A DNA stretch of 64,000 nucleotides from Telmatospirillum sp. (GTDB lineage Bacteria; Pseudomonadota; Alphaproteobacteria; Rhodospirillales; Magnetospirillaceae). How positions within the stretch are numbered: position 1 is the first letter of the stretch; each line of letters opens with the position of its first letter. The translations under genes and the position numbers were made by a program. The stretch spans positions 1-64,000 of the forward strand of contig JARLJB010000158.1 of the NCBI GenBank assembly GCA_031291415.1, read 5' to 3'. Of the stretch, positions 44,060 to 53,102 are shown piece by piece. A model generated the notes under the pieces. That model worked only from the letters and a program-made list of their open reading frames with translations. It did no database searches and was not told the origin of the DNA.

Positions 44060-44331
44060 TGCGTATCCTGATCGAGTACATTCTACCGATCTTCCTGCCC
44101 ACCGCCGGGTGGATGCTGTGGCTGATCTGGGCGCAGCAACGCGCCCGGAGGCTCGGCCAGCAAGGACCTGCCTGGCAGAGCGTTCCAATCAGTTGGTTGT
44201 TGGCGGCCGGCGTCGTCCTGACGATGACCGTCGCCATCGGCGGCACGCTTCGGAGCGGCTATACCACCGGCAGTTATCAACCGGCACGGATCGATGACCA
44301 GGGCCACCTGGTCCCGGGTGGAATTCGCTGA
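44059..44331 (+). CDS. DUF6111 family small membrane protein
   Basis: A 90-residue protein with two hydrophobic helices (residues ~5-25 and ~44-62), matching the small membrane proteins annotated DUF6111 in this operon context. The function is unknown. It overlaps the NUDIX stop by one base and is followed two bases later by the cca ATG, so all four genes form one operon. Confidence 0.78.
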   Translation: MRILIEYILPIFLPTAGWMLWLIWAQQRARRLGQQGPAWQSVPISWLLAAGVVLTMTVAIGGTLRSGYTTGSYQPARIDDQGHLVPGGIR

Positions 44332-44332
44332 C

Positions 44333-45640
44333 ATGAGCGATACGCGGCCCGACGACCTTCCGGTCGACGCTCCGGTCGGCCAGTTGCCGCCGCAGGACTG
44401 GATGCAGGCGGCCTCGACACAAGCAGTGATAGCCGCCCTGACCGCCGATGGATCCGAACCCAGATTCGTCGGCGGTTGCGTCCGTGACGCGGTCCTCGGC
44501 CGGCCCATCCGCGACATCGACATCGCCACCCATAGTCCGCCCGAACGGGTCATGGAATTGCTGCACGCTGCGGGTATCAGAGCCATTCCCACCGGCATCG
44601 CCCACGGAACCATCACGGCGGTGATCGGCAAGGCGCATTTCGAGATCACCACATTGCGCTGTGACGTCGAGACCTTCGGGCGGCATGCCCGGGTGGAATT
44701 CACCGACGACTGGACAGCCGACGCGGCACGCCGGGATTTCACCATCAACGCCATGTTCTGCCGTCCCGACGGCATGATCTACGATCCCTTCGACGGACTG
44801 GCCGACCTCGGCGCCGGCCGGGTTCGCTTCGTCGGCAATGCCATGCGCCGCATCGACGAGGATGTTCTCAGGCTGTTGCGCTATTTCCGCTTCCAGGCCC
44901 ACTACGGCCGGCCGCCGGCCGATATCGACGCGCTGGCCGCCTGCCGCGCCCAGGCTCCGAAGCTTGCGACCCTGTCGGGCGAACGCTGCTGCGGCGAAAT
45001 GATGAAGCTCCTGCAGGCCCCCGATCCGGCGGCGGCGTTGCTGCTGATGCGGGGCGAACGGGTCTTGGCCCATCTGTTGCCCGAGGCCGGCGACTTCGGA
45101 CGGTTACGCGTTATGGTTTTTCTCGAAACCCGCGGCTTGGTCCGTCCGGGCATCACCGTCGATCCCTTACGGCGTCTGGCGGCCATGCTACGCGACAATG
45201 CCGATGAAGCGGCTGCCGTCGCCAGTCGTCTCAAGCTATCCAATCGGAATGCCGATCGCCTGGTCGCCATGTCGACGCCCCGCGAAGGTCTGGACGCTGC
45301 CATGGAAACCAGCGCCGCCCGGCGGCTGCTATACCGCATCGGCGCCCCTCTGTTTCGCGACCTGGTTCTGCTGGCCTGGGCGGGCAGACGCGCCTCCGGC
45401 CTGCCGGTGCGAACCAGGGAGACCGAACACTGGACCGGGTTGCTCGACCTCGCCGACGCGTGGCGGCCGGCCACCCTACCTGTGCATGGGCAGGACCTGA
45501 TCGATCTCGGAGTTTCCACCGGTCCGCAGATCGGCCGTTACTTGGCCGACATGGAGCATTGGTGGGAAGACGGCGACTACCGCGCCGACCGCGCGGAAGC
45601 CCTGGCCCACCTCAAGACCTTGACCGAAGCCGGCGGGTGA
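44333..45640 (+). CDS. cca: CCA tRNA nucleotidyltransferase
   Basis: A 435-residue class II nucleotidyltransferase/poly(A) polymerase-type enzyme that adds or repairs the tRNA 3' CCA. The head motif RFVGGCVRDAVLGRPIRDIDIAT contains the catalytic DxD pair (near 58-61). The next motifs are ARRDFTINAMF and GAGRVRFVGNAMRRIDEDVLRLLR. The alpha-helical tail has the length usual in alphaproteobacteria. The start was set at 44333 (MSDTRPD); an in-frame ATG at 44294 lies inside DUF6111. Confidence 0.92.
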   Translation: MSDTRPDDLPVDAPVGQLPPQDWMQAASTQAVIAALTADGSEPRFVGGCVRDAVLGRPIRDIDIATHSPPERVMELLHAAGIRAIPTGIAHGTITAVIGKAHFEITTLRCDVETFGRHARVEFTDDWTADAARRDFTINAMFCRPDGMIYDPFDGLADLGAGRVRFVGNAMRRIDEDVLRLLRYFRFQAHYGRPPADIDALAACRAQAPKLATLSGERCCGEMMKLLQAPDPAAALLLMRGERVLAHLLPEAGDFGRLRVMVFLETRGLVRPGITVDPLRRLAAMLRDNADEAAAVASRLKLSNRNADRLVAMSTPREGLDAAMETSAARRLLYRIGAPLFRDLVLLAWAGRRASGLPVRTRETEHWTGLLDLADAWRPATLPVHGQDLIDLGVSTGPQIGRYLADMEHWWEDGDYRADRAEALAHLKTLTEAGG

Positions 45641-45661
45641 GTGCGGTTCGACACCGCAAGA

Positions 45662-46393
45662 TCACTGTTTTTCCAAGAGTGCGATGTATTGGTCGATCAA
45701 CTCCGGTTCATGCAGGGGCGAGTAATGCCCGGCAATGACCGTTGTGAAACCGAGATCGCGTTTTTGCAGTTTGCGCAGCGTCTTCGGATACTCGGCAACA
45801 TCGGCGAAGTCCAGATTGCCCAGCTTCTCCTTCAAGATGCATCCGCCGTAAAGGATCTTCTCCTCCGGAAACCAGACGAATATGCCATCCCTGGTGTGCG
45901 ACGGACCGAGATAGAGGGCCCGCACACGCCCGTCTTGCAGTGCAAAATCACCCGGATAAACCGTATCGGGAAGAACCATCGGCACCGCGGGATAGGAGGG
46001 AATCGCCCGCCGCGTCCAAGCGATCACATCGTCCCACCCGTCGCGCATGGCGTCGCGGGTCATCTCGGTGGCAACGATCCTGGCGCCGATACCTTTGAAA
46101 TACGCATTACCGCCGGCCCGATCAGGGTGATAGTTCGTATCGATCACCTCGGTAATCGGCAGCTTGGAAATTTTGGCGATCTCACCGGCGAGTCGTCCGG
46201 CCGTTTCCGCCGTCCAGGTTGCTCCGACAACGGTAACGTGATCGGGACCGACATAGACCGCCGAATTCTCATTGGCGAAATAGCCGTCTTCCACGACATA
46301 AACTCCGCCACGCACATGCATCAGCGTCAGCGTCGGTTCCGCGCCATAGGCGGCGGACGAAAATACGGCGAGAAACAAAAGAAATGCTTTCAT
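45662..46393 (-). CDS. Subclass B2-type metallo-beta-lactamase homologue
   Basis: A 243-residue secreted MBL whose closest known relatives are the B2 enzymes CphA/ImiS/Sfh-I. Residues 1-17 are a Sec signal peptide. The zinc site is of B2 form: Asn87-Tyr-His89-Pro-Asp91-Arg92 (NYHPDR) in place of the B1 HxHxD, then His166 (GPSHTRDG), Cys185 (GGCILKEKLGN) and His223 (AGHYSPLH). Similarity is near-colinear over the whole chain. B2 enzymes are mono-zinc hydrolases acting mainly on carbapenems in the periplasm; activity here is inferred only. GAGGCG precedes the ATG. The LysR gene lies 118 bp upstream on the same strand. Confidence 0.88.
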   Translation of the reverse strand: MKAFLLFLAVFSSAAYGAEPTLTLMHVRGGVYVVEDGYFANENSAVYVGPDHVTVVGATWTAETAGRLAGEIAKISKLPITEVIDTNYHPDRAGGNAYFKGIGARIVATEMTRDAMRDGWDDVIAWTRRAIPSYPAVPMVLPDTVYPGDFALQDGRVRALYLGPSHTRDGIFVWFPEEKILYGGCILKEKLGNLDFADVAEYPKTLRKLQKRDLGFTTVIAGHYSPLHEPELIDQYIALLEKQ

Positions 46394-46511
46394 CAACGCC
46401 TCGAAAAATAGAGGCGAAAGCGTATCACCGGCCACCCAGCCACGCCACGGCAACAGTGGTCCGGTTCCGTCCCGCCTCGCCCGGACTGAGGCATTGCGAT
46501 GGTACCTTGTT

Positions 46512-47423
46512 TCAATTTCTGGCAAACAGTTCGGCGCAGATACCGCGCAGCCAGCGATTCGCCGGATCATGGTGATAACGGGCGTGCCAATGCTGCTTGA
46601 CCGTGAAGCCCGGAATGGAGAACGGACAAGCATGGACGGCCAGCCCGCCAAGCGCGACCAGCGTTTCTCCGATATGACGCGGCAGCGTCACGATCAAATC
46701 GCTTGCCGACAGAATGCCCGTCAACCCGAGAAATCCGGGAAGTCTCAACAAAACGCGGCGCTCGATGCCGTTCGATTTAAGGGCGTCTTCGAGCAATTCC
46801 TGACCGGTTCCATGCACGATGCCGATATGCGCTTCGGTCTTGTATGTCGGCAGCGTCAAGCCCGCTGTAAGACGCGGGTGGTCCGACGCAGCAATGCAGA
46901 TCCAGTCCTGGGTATAAAGCGCCTGCTGATAAAAACCTGATTCGAGGTCGGGAATGAAGCCGAGCGCGAGATCCGCTTTGCCGGATTCGAGCGCTTGTCC
47001 AATGGAAGGATCGATCATCATGGCTTCAAGCTGCACATGCGGAGCGATGGTCCTGATATGTGCAAGAAGTCTCGGCAAGAGCGTGATGTGACTGGCGTCA
47101 GTCATTCCAATGCGAAACATGCGATTTGCCGTCCAGGGGTCGAAGATTGGTCCCTGATCGGACAGATGCCGCAAGGCTTGCAGGACCGCACGGACCGGAT
47201 CAATCAGCGCATCGGCCAGCGGTGTCGGTCGCATTCCTTTGGACGTACGGACGAAGAGAGGATCGTTGAACTGGCGACGGAGTTTGCCAAGCCCGATGCT
47301 GATCGTCGGTTGGCTCAGCCCTAATTGCTCCGCGGCGCTGGTCACGTTCCGAACCGCGTAAATCACCTCGAACAGCAGTAAAAGCCTGTTTTCAACCAGA
47401 TTGGCGTGATGTTCGTCCACCAT
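46512..47423 (-). CDS. LysR-family transcriptional regulator
   Basis: A 303-residue LysR-type regulator. The winged helix (residues ~8-67) reads VTSAAEQLGLSQPTISIGLGKLR, and a substrate-binding domain of the NodD/LinR type follows (FRIGMTDASHITLLPRLL). It is divergent from the PanE/VOC/MaoC operon, the usual sign that it controls that operon. It is also followed on its own strand by the B2-type lactamase gene, which could lie in its regulon. Confidence 0.9.
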   Translation of the reverse strand: MVDEHHANLVENRLLLLFEVIYAVRNVTSAAEQLGLSQPTISIGLGKLRRQFNDPLFVRTSKGMRPTPLADALIDPVRAVLQALRHLSDQGPIFDPWTANRMFRIGMTDASHITLLPRLLAHIRTIAPHVQLEAMMIDPSIGQALESGKADLALGFIPDLESGFYQQALYTQDWICIAASDHPRLTAGLTLPTYKTEAHIGIVHGTGQELLEDALKSNGIERRVLLRLPGFLGLTGILSASDLIVTLPRHIGETLVALGGLAVHACPFSIPGFTVKQHWHARYHHDPANRWLRGICAELFARN

Positions 47424-47440
47424 ATGCGCTCCATACGGCG

Positions 47441-47469
47441 ATAATATTTAAAAAAGCAATACATATTAT
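47441..47469. promoter_or_regulatory. Candidate LysR-type binding site
   Basis: ATAATAT (47441-47447) and ATATTAT (47463-47469) form a perfect inverted repeat with 15 bp between the arms, set in an AT-rich patch of the divergent gap 47424-47594. Position and dyad form suit a LysR activation site, near but not on the classical T-N11-A pattern. Confidence 0.45.
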
Positions 47470-47594
47470 TGCAGACATTGCATTTACAAAATGATCCCCC
47501 AGCCTAGCCTTTCCTGCAAGCGCGAGCAGTCAGAACGCGCGGCTGCCGTCGTCAGACGGATACAAAAACGCTACGAAGTGATGGGGAGAAGAAC

Positions 47595-48542
47595 GTGAAA
47601 ATCTGTTTTGTCGGAGCCGGCGCGCTCGGCTGCGCGATTGGCGGAATGCTCGCCAAAAGTGGATCGCAGGTGTCGCTTGTCAACCATAACCAGGCGCACG
47701 TCGAAGCAATCAACCGGGACGGCCTGATCATGCGGGAATCCGGTGAGGACACCCCGGTCAAGGTGTTTGCCGCAACGGATTGTGCAGGGATCGGCATCGT
47801 CGATCTGGTGATCATCCTGGTAAAATCCGGATCCACCGAGGCCGCGATCGAATCGGCTCGATCGATCGTCGGTCCCGAGACCGTCGTCATGTCGCTGCAG
47901 AACGGCCTGGGTCATGAGGATGTTCTCTCGAAAGTCGTCGACAGGAGTCACCTCTTGGCCGGCAAGACCTATGTCGGTGGCGTCATGCTCGCGCCAGGAC
48001 ACATCATCGCCGGCGTCGCGGGAAAGCTTACCTATATCGGCGAACTGGATGGATCGATCAGCCCGCGAGCGACGCGGATCGCCGATGAATTCAGTCGGGC
48101 CGGCCTCACTACGGTCGTCAGTCCCAATATCGTCGGGACAATCTGGGACAAGCTTTTGATCAATGTTGCGACCGGCGCAGTCAGCGGCATCACCCGCCTG
48201 CCCTATGGCGATCTCTATAAGGTGCCGGAGATCGAGGCTTGTGCGGTGGCCGCCGTCGCCGAAGCGATGGCGGTGGCAAGGGCGCAGAACGTGGTCTTAT
48301 CGATAAAGCAACCCCGGGACGCATGGATGATGGCGGCCGCCGGCTTGCCGGCGGACTTCAAGGCCTCGATGCTGCAGAGCCTCGAAAGAGGCAAGGTCAC
48401 CGAAGTCGATTTCATCAACGGCGCCGTCGTGCGGGCCGGCAAAGCTTGCGGCATTCCAACTCCGGTCAATGAAACCCTCGTCGCCTGCATAAAAGGCATC
48501 GAGCATTCGTTGACGCGCATTGCACTCTCCACTCCAGCCTGA
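47595..48542 (+). CDS. 2-dehydropantoate 2-reductase family protein
   Basis: A 315-residue ApbA/PanE-family reductase. The NADPH motif GAGALGCAIGG is at residues ~7-17, with the catalytic-type lysine in NVATGAVSGITRLPYG upstream context (WDKLLINVA). Housekeeping PanE makes pantoate, but here it heads a LysR-controlled operon with VOC and MaoC genes, so a catabolic 2-oxoacid or related substrate is more likely. The start is GTG at 47595 after GGGGAGAAG. Confidence 0.85.
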   Translation: MKICFVGAGALGCAIGGMLAKSGSQVSLVNHNQAHVEAINRDGLIMRESGEDTPVKVFAATDCAGIGIVDLVIILVKSGSTEAAIESARSIVGPETVVMSLQNGLGHEDVLSKVVDRSHLLAGKTYVGGVMLAPGHIIAGVAGKLTYIGELDGSISPRATRIADEFSRAGLTTVVSPNIVGTIWDKLLINVATGAVSGITRLPYGDLYKVPEIEACAVAAVAEAMAVARAQNVVLSIKQPRDAWMMAAAGLPADFKASMLQSLERGKVTEVDFINGAVVRAGKACGIPTPVNETLVACIKGIEHSLTRIALSTPA

Positions 48543-48555
48543 TCGAGGTAGAGAT

Positions 48556-48942
48556 ATGGCCTACAGCAAAAAATCCTATGTCGAGCATGCGGCGATCCGT
48601 GTGAGGGATATCCACTGGCATATCCGTTTTTTCCGCGACGTGTTGGGGATGACCTTGCGTGAAGTCCAGGGCCCTGATCAGGCACCCACGCAGGTGTGGA
48701 CTATCGGCGGCTTCCAATTGATATCCGATCCGGATTTTGAAGGACCGGAGGGCCAGCTCAGCCATATCGGCGTGATGACCGAGGACCTGGACGCGGCTCT
48801 CAAGGAGGCCGCGTCATGGGGTGTAACCGAGTTGCCGCAGGGTCCCAATTGGCTTCGCTTGCCCGGCGGCCTCTGCATCGAGGTGATACAGGCGAGCGGT
48901 CCCGCAGTGACGCAAGCGCTTGCCATTAATCCCCGGGCCTGA
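48556..48942 (+). CDS. VOC family (glyoxalase-like) protein
   Basis: A 128-residue vicinal-oxygen-chelate protein. The beta-alpha-beta-beta-beta pattern runs from EHAAIRVRDIHWHIRFFRDVLGM to SHIGVMTEDLDAALKEA and ends in GLCIEVIQ. Candidate metal ligands are His near residue 10, His in LSHIGV and Glu in CIEV. Lyase, epimerase or dioxygenase activity cannot be decided. It starts 13 bp after the PanE-like gene with a GGTAGAG ribosome binding site. Confidence 0.82.
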   Translation: MAYSKKSYVEHAAIRVRDIHWHIRFFRDVLGMTLREVQGPDQAPTQVWTIGGFQLISDPDFEGPEGQLSHIGVMTEDLDAALKEAASWGVTELPQGPNWLRLPGGLCIEVIQASGPAVTQALAINPRA

Positions 48943-48952
48943 CTGAACCGTC

Positions 48953-49158
48953 ATACCAAGTTTCGATGAGGATGACTCATCGAAACTTGGTTGGCCCTCC
49001 CTCGGGCCCGCGAGCTTGTGCGAGCGTAGCCGTGCAGCCCGAAGGGCAAACGACGCCGTAGGCGGGCCGAAGGCCGAGCGAAGCGAGCAACGGTTTCGGA
49101 GAAACCCGCCCGACGCCTGGGGGCGCGGTGATCGGTTCCGATCACCGCGAATTGGTAT
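48953..49158. repeat. MITE-like element between the VOC and MaoC genes
   Basis: The 206-bp stretch starts with ATACCAA (48953-48959) and ends with TTGGTAT (49152-49158), a 7-bp terminal inverted repeat. Inside are a perfect 15-bp stem (CCAAGTTTCGATGAG with its complement, 48956-48990, 5-nt loop), the repeat core described separately at 49034-49086, and a palindrome at 49125-49148 (GCGGTGATCGG, two bases, its complement). No ORF is credible. It splits what is probably one operon. Confidence 0.6.
49034..49086 (+). repeat. Dispersed 53-bp repeat, copy 1
   Basis: The 53 nt beginning GCAGCCCGAAGGG and ending GGCCGAGCGAAGCGA recur inverted at 56833-56885 with four mismatches. It contains the short stem GGGCCGAAGGCC. 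It is part of the larger palindromic element 48953-49158. Confidence 0.75.
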
Positions 49159-49176
49159 AAAATTGGGAAGACGGAC

Positions 49177-49638
49177 ATGACCGATAAGATCATTGAACGC
49201 TATTACGACGACGTGAAAGTGGGCGATGAGGGCATCAGCCCGACCTTTACCGTCACAGCCGAGCATATCATGACCTATGCCGAACTGACCGGCGACTTCA
49301 CGCCGGTGCATACGGACGAGGACTATGCCAAAACCACGCCATTCGGGACGCGCGTCGCGCATGGTCTGCTCGGGCTTTCGCTGGCAGACGGGTTGAAAAC
49401 ACAGGCCAATTTGCAGTTTCCGCCGGGCATGTCGCTGGGCTGGACCTGGGATTTTCGCCTGCCAATCAAAATTGGCGACACGGTGCATGTGAAATTTCAC
49501 ATCGCAAGCATGCGTCTGACCAAAAAGGTCGGTTGGGGCATCGTCGTTTTGGCCTCCGAACTGATCAACCAGAATGACGAGGTCGTTCAGCAGGGCGAAC
49601 ATCGGCTAATGATTCCGCGCCGTCCGGGCACTTTTTGA
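49177..49638 (+). CDS. MaoC-family dehydratase
   Basis: A 153-residue hot-dog-fold protein. The hydratase-2 motif FTPVHTDEDYAKTTPFGTRVAHGLLGL (near residues 47-73) carries the catalytic Asp/His pair in the family pattern, here DFTPVHTDE. MaoC enzymes hydrate enoyl-CoA or related thioesters. It lies downstream of the PanE-like and VOC genes but is separated from them by a 206-bp repeat element; GGGAAG precedes its ATG. Confidence 0.87.
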   Translation: MTDKIIERYYDDVKVGDEGISPTFTVTAEHIMTYAELTGDFTPVHTDEDYAKTTPFGTRVAHGLLGLSLADGLKTQANLQFPPGMSLGWTWDFRLPIKIGDTVHVKFHIASMRLTKKVGWGIVVLASELINQNDEVVQQGEHRLMIPRRPGTF

Positions 49639-49726
49639 GAGGAAGGTCGGAGCTGCCCGGAGGAAGGCGCTCCTCACCGGAGGGCTACCCGAGGTCTCGC
49701 GCTCAGGAACTGGCGGCGCCCCGCTG

Positions 49727-50455
49727 TCAGGCGGCAGTCTTGCCGAGATAGGCATGACGGATCTGCGGATCACTGAGCAGCGCACTGGCAGCACCGGACA
49801 GCACGATACGACCGGTCTGTAGCACGTAGCCGGAATCGGCGATCGAAAGTGCTTGGCTGGCGTTTTGCTCGACCATAAAGACACTTACTCCGCTGCGATT
49901 GATATCGCCGATCAGTTCCAAAACGCGATCGACGAACAGCGGCGAGAGACCCATGGTCGGCTCGTCCATGCAGATCAAACGAGGCCGGCTCATGAGTGCG
50001 CGGGCCATTGCCACCATCTGCTGCTCGCCACCGGAAAGCGTGCCGGCCCGCTGTGTCAACCGTTCGCCAAGTCGGGGAAAGCGGTCGAGCAACTCAGTGA
50101 GATCCTTCGCCACGCTCTCCGTATCGCGCCGCAGATAGGCTCCCATCATCAGGTTCTCGCGTACCGTCATGGCCGGGAACAGGCGCCGCGCCTCCGGAAC
50201 CGAGGCGATGCCGCGGCGGACGATCTGCGGCGGCGGAAGCCCGGTGATATCCTCGCCCATAAAGGTCACCCGGCCGCTTCGTGGCGTCAGCAGGCCGAGG
50301 ATTGCCTTCATGGCAGTGGACTTGCCGCTCGCGTTGCCGCCAAGCAAGCAGACGATTTTTCCTTCCGGAACCGAGATGGAAACATCGAAATGCACCTGGA
50401 CCGGGCCATAGTACGAATTGATCCCGACAAGGTCGAGCAACGGCGACGCGCTCAT
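49727..50455 (-). CDS. Branched-chain amino acid-type ABC transporter ATPase (LivF-like)
   Basis: A 242-residue LivF-type ATPase. Walker A GGNASGKSTAM has an unusual Ala-Ser for the common Gly-Ala; the signature LSGGEQQMVAMARALM and Walker B LICMDEPTMGLSP are standard. It ends the operon ATC-hydrolase-like, binding protein, fused permease, LivG, LivF, and its ATG overlaps the livG stop by four bases. The substrate may not be a branched-chain amino acid, given the first gene. Confidence 0.92.
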   Translation of the reverse strand: MSASPLLDLVGINSYYGPVQVHFDVSISVPEGKIVCLLGGNASGKSTAMKAILGLLTPRSGRVTFMGEDITGLPPPQIVRRGIASVPEARRLFPAMTVRENLMMGAYLRRDTESVAKDLTELLDRFPRLGERLTQRAGTLSGGEQQMVAMARALMSRPRLICMDEPTMGLSPLFVDRVLELIGDINRSGVSVFMVEQNASQALSIADSGYVLQTGRIVLSGAASALLSDPQIRHAYLGKTAA

Positions 50456-51282
50456 GCTACCGCCGTCCGCTGATTCGCTGGGTGACCGAGATATGCCTCC
50501 ACAACCGCAGGATGGTCTCGCACCGTCGCAGGCGCACCTTCGGCGATGCTATGGCCGTCATCCATTGCCAGCACCCGATCCGAAAGGCGCATCACCATGT
50601 CGAGCTTGTGCTCGATCAGCAGGATGGTCAACCCGGTGGCCTTCAAGGCGGCTATCACCTCCTCCATCTCGGTGGTCTCCGTTTCGTTCATACCGGCGGT
50701 CGGCTCGTCAAGCATCAGCAACCGTGGACGCAATGCCAACGCCCGGGCAAGTTCAACCCTTCGGCGATTGGCGTAAGAGAGAGAGTAGGCAGGATGATCG
50801 AGTCGCGGTACCAACCGATCACCGAAGCGGGCCAGGATCGCCTCGGCCTCCGACCGCAATGCCGCCTCCTCTCGCCGCACGGCCCCCGGTCGAACGACCG
50901 CAAGCAATAGCTCGCCAAGCGGGCCGAATCCCCGCCAGCCTGGTCGCACTGCGGCCAGTCGGGCGTGGGTACCGACCAACACGTTGTCGAGCACCGAAAG
51001 GTTGGCGAACACCCGCCCATGCTGGAAAGTGCGAGCCAAGCCAAGCCGCGCCAACTTTTCCGGCGACCGGCCGGTGATATCGACTCCATCCAACCGAACC
51101 CCGCCCGCATCCGGCCGATCGAGCCCGCTGATAACATTGAATAGTGTCGATTTGCCGGCACCGTTGGGACCGATCACGCTGACCAGTTCACCTTCTTGCA
51201 CCGCCAGATCGATACCATCGACCGCGGTGATGCCCTCGAAGTGGCGGGTCAGGCCGGTAATTTCCAGCAATGACGCCATCAT
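50452..51282 (-). CDS. Branched-chain amino acid-type ABC transporter ATPase (LivG-like)
   Basis: A 276-residue LivG-type ATPase. Walker [17 protein letters not shown], signature [17 protein letters not shown], Walker [13 protein letters not shown] and the C-terminal VVEAYLGHP are typical. Two adjacent ATGs (51282, 51279) are possible; the first overlaps the permease stop. It forms the ATPase pair with the LivF-like protein on the cytoplasmic face. Confidence 0.92.
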   Translation of the reverse strand: MMASLLEITGLTRHFEGITAVDGIDLAVQEGELVSVIGPNGAGKSTLFNVISGLDRPDAGGVRLDGVDITGRSPEKLARLGLARTFQHGRVFANLSVLDNVLVGTHARLAAVRPGWRGFGPLGELLLAVVRPGAVRREEAALRSEAEAILARFGDRLVPRLDHPAYSLSYANRRRVELARALALRPRLLMLDEPTAGMNETETTEMEEVIAALKATGLTILLIEHKLDMVMRLSDRVLAMDDGHSIAEGAPATVRDHPAVVEAYLGHPANQRTAVA

Positions 51283-53102
51283 ATGGTTCCCAAAAGGCCC
51301 TGTGGCCGATAGCGGATCAACAGCAGTAGCGCAATGCCATAGATCAGCATCCGATATTCGGCGGCAGCGCGGAAGATCTCGGGCAAGGCTACCAGCAGCA
51401 CCGCACCCAACACCGCACCCAGCACGTTGCCCAATCCGCCAAGGATCACCACGGTAATCGCCAGGATCGACAGCTGGGTATTGAAGGTCTCATGGTTGAT
51501 ATAGGAATAGAGATGCGCCGCGATGGCCCCGGCGATTCCGGCACCGAAGCCGCCGAAGGCGAAGGCCATCGCTTTGTAGCGTAGAGGCTCCACACCGTAG
51601 GCCCGGGCGGCCACCTCGTCCTCGCGGATAGCTCGCCAGGTACGGCCTAGATGAGAGGAAAGCAGGCGAACCTGCAGCAGTCCGAGCAGTACGACCAGCA
51701 CCAGCACAACCCAATAGAGCGCGCGGGGAGTGTCAAGTTCGATCGGCCCGATCGCCGGGATAGGAATACCGGAAAGCCCCATGGGTCCGCGCGTCAGTCC
51801 AGTCCAGTTCAGGATCACCAGGGAGACGATCTCGCCGACGCCGAGGGTGGCTATGGCGACGTAATGACCCGTCATACGCAATGCCGGCAGCACCATCAGA
51901 GTGCCGAGAATCGCAGTGCTCAGCCCCGCTGCCGGCACGCTGGCCACGAAAGGCCAGCCGTGGTCAAGCGCCAACAGTCCCGAGGCGTAACCACCGATGG
52001 CCAGAAGTCCGGCATGACCGAGCGAAATCTGTCCGACCGTGCCGGAAACCAGCGTCAGGCTGAACGCCAGCAGCGCCATCAGCAGGGCGTTGGTCAAGGT
52101 CTGCAACACATAGGGCTGGTTCCAGACGAGAGGAAACAACGCCGCCACCACAACGATCGCGGCGAGCGCCGGACGGGGCAGCCGCAACGGCCGGGAAGGC
52201 GCGACGAAGGTCCCGGTCATCGGCTCGGGTGGCAACTCGCGGCGCCGGCTGAACAACCCGTTCGGCGCCACCATGAGGATCAGGATCAAGAGCGCAAAAG
52301 CGAACAAATTGCGGTAACTGGTACCGAATAGGGCAATACCATAGCTTTCAGCGAGCCCCAGGATCAGGCCGCCAGCGATAGCCCCTGGCACGTTGCCGAG
52401 GCCGCCCAGCAGCATCGCCACCATACCCTTGAGGGTGGCGTCGAAGCTCATCGTGGTGTCGATGCTGTTGTAGAACATGCCGACCAGCAGGCCACCGACA
52501 CCACCGAGCGCCGAGGCGATGGCAAACACCACGGCGTTAATCCGGTTTGTATCCACACCCATCTGGCTCGCCGCGTCCGGATCCTGGGCGGTGGCGCGCA
52601 CCGCCCAGCCGAGTTTGGAAAAGCGCAGGAAGCCAAACAGCAACGCGGCGCTTGTAAGCCCGACGCCGGCAATCAGAAGATCAAGAGCCCCAATGGTCAC
52701 TCCCCCGATGGGCAATCGCCAGTCCGGAAGCTGGCTCGGCAGGGCGCGTGGATCGGGCGAGAAGATGAGCTGTACCGCCTGATCGAGCACCAAACTGACG
52801 CCGATGGTGGCGAGCAGCGGGGCAATGCGCGAGCGATGGTTTAGCGGCCGCAGCGCGAATCGCTCGATCGCCACCCCGACCACCGCGCTGCCGGCAGCGA
52901 CGAGAAGGATCGTCACCGGCAGCGGAGTGTGGAGGTAATGGAGCGCCGTCCAACCGAGATAGGCGCCCACGGTAAACACCGAGCCGTGGGCAAAATTGAT
53001 CAGATTGGCGACGCCGAAGATCAACGCCAGCCCCACCGCCAGCAACGCGTAAATATTGCCGACGACGAGGCCATTGACGGTGTAGTCGAACCACGGGCCC
53101 AC
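51279..53102 (-). CDS. Fused LivH-LivM permease
   Basis: A 607-residue protein that joins both permease subunits of a Liv-type importer. Residues ~1-295 are LivH-like ([25 protein letters not shown]), a loop of ~30 residues follows (~296-325), and ~326-607 are LivM-like ([20 protein letters not shown]). About 18 hydrophobic segments are expected. Such fusions occur but are less common than separate subunits. The start is GTG at 53102, directly abutting the binding-protein stop codon (TGAGTG). Confidence 0.9.
   Translation of the reverse strand: MGPWFDYTVNGLVVGNIYALLAVGLALIFGVANLINFAHGSVFTVGAYLGWTALHYLHTPLPVTILLVAAGSAVVGVAIERFALRPLNHRSRIAPLLATIGVSLVLDQAVQLIFSPDPRALPSQLPDWRLPIGGVTIGALDLLIAGVGLTSAALLFGFLRFSKLGWAVRATAQDPDAASQMGVDTNRINAVVFAIASALGGVGGLLVGMFYNSIDTTMSFDATLKGMVAMLLGGLGNVPGAIAGGLILGLAESYGIALFGTSYRNLFAFALLILILMVAPNGLFSRRRELPPEPMTGTFVAPSRPLRLPRPALAAIVVVAALFPLVWNQPYVLQTLTNALLMALLAFSLTLVSGTVGQISLGHAGLLAIGGYASGLLALDHGWPFVASVPAAGLSTAILGTLMVLPALRMTGHYVAIATLGVGEIVSLVILNWTGLTRGPMGLSGIPIPAIGPIELDTPRALYWVVLVLVVLLGLLQVRLLSSHLGRTWRAIREDEVAARAYGVEPLRYKAMAFAFGGFGAGIAGAIAAHLYSYINHETFNTQLSILAITVVILGGLGNVLGAVLGAVLLVALPEIFRAAAEYRMLIYGIALLLLIRYRPQGLLGTI

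Noticed and set aside
48951-49193. 80-codon minus-strand ORF in the repeat element
   Set aside because: It consists wholly of repeat sequence and has no ribosome binding site or motif.
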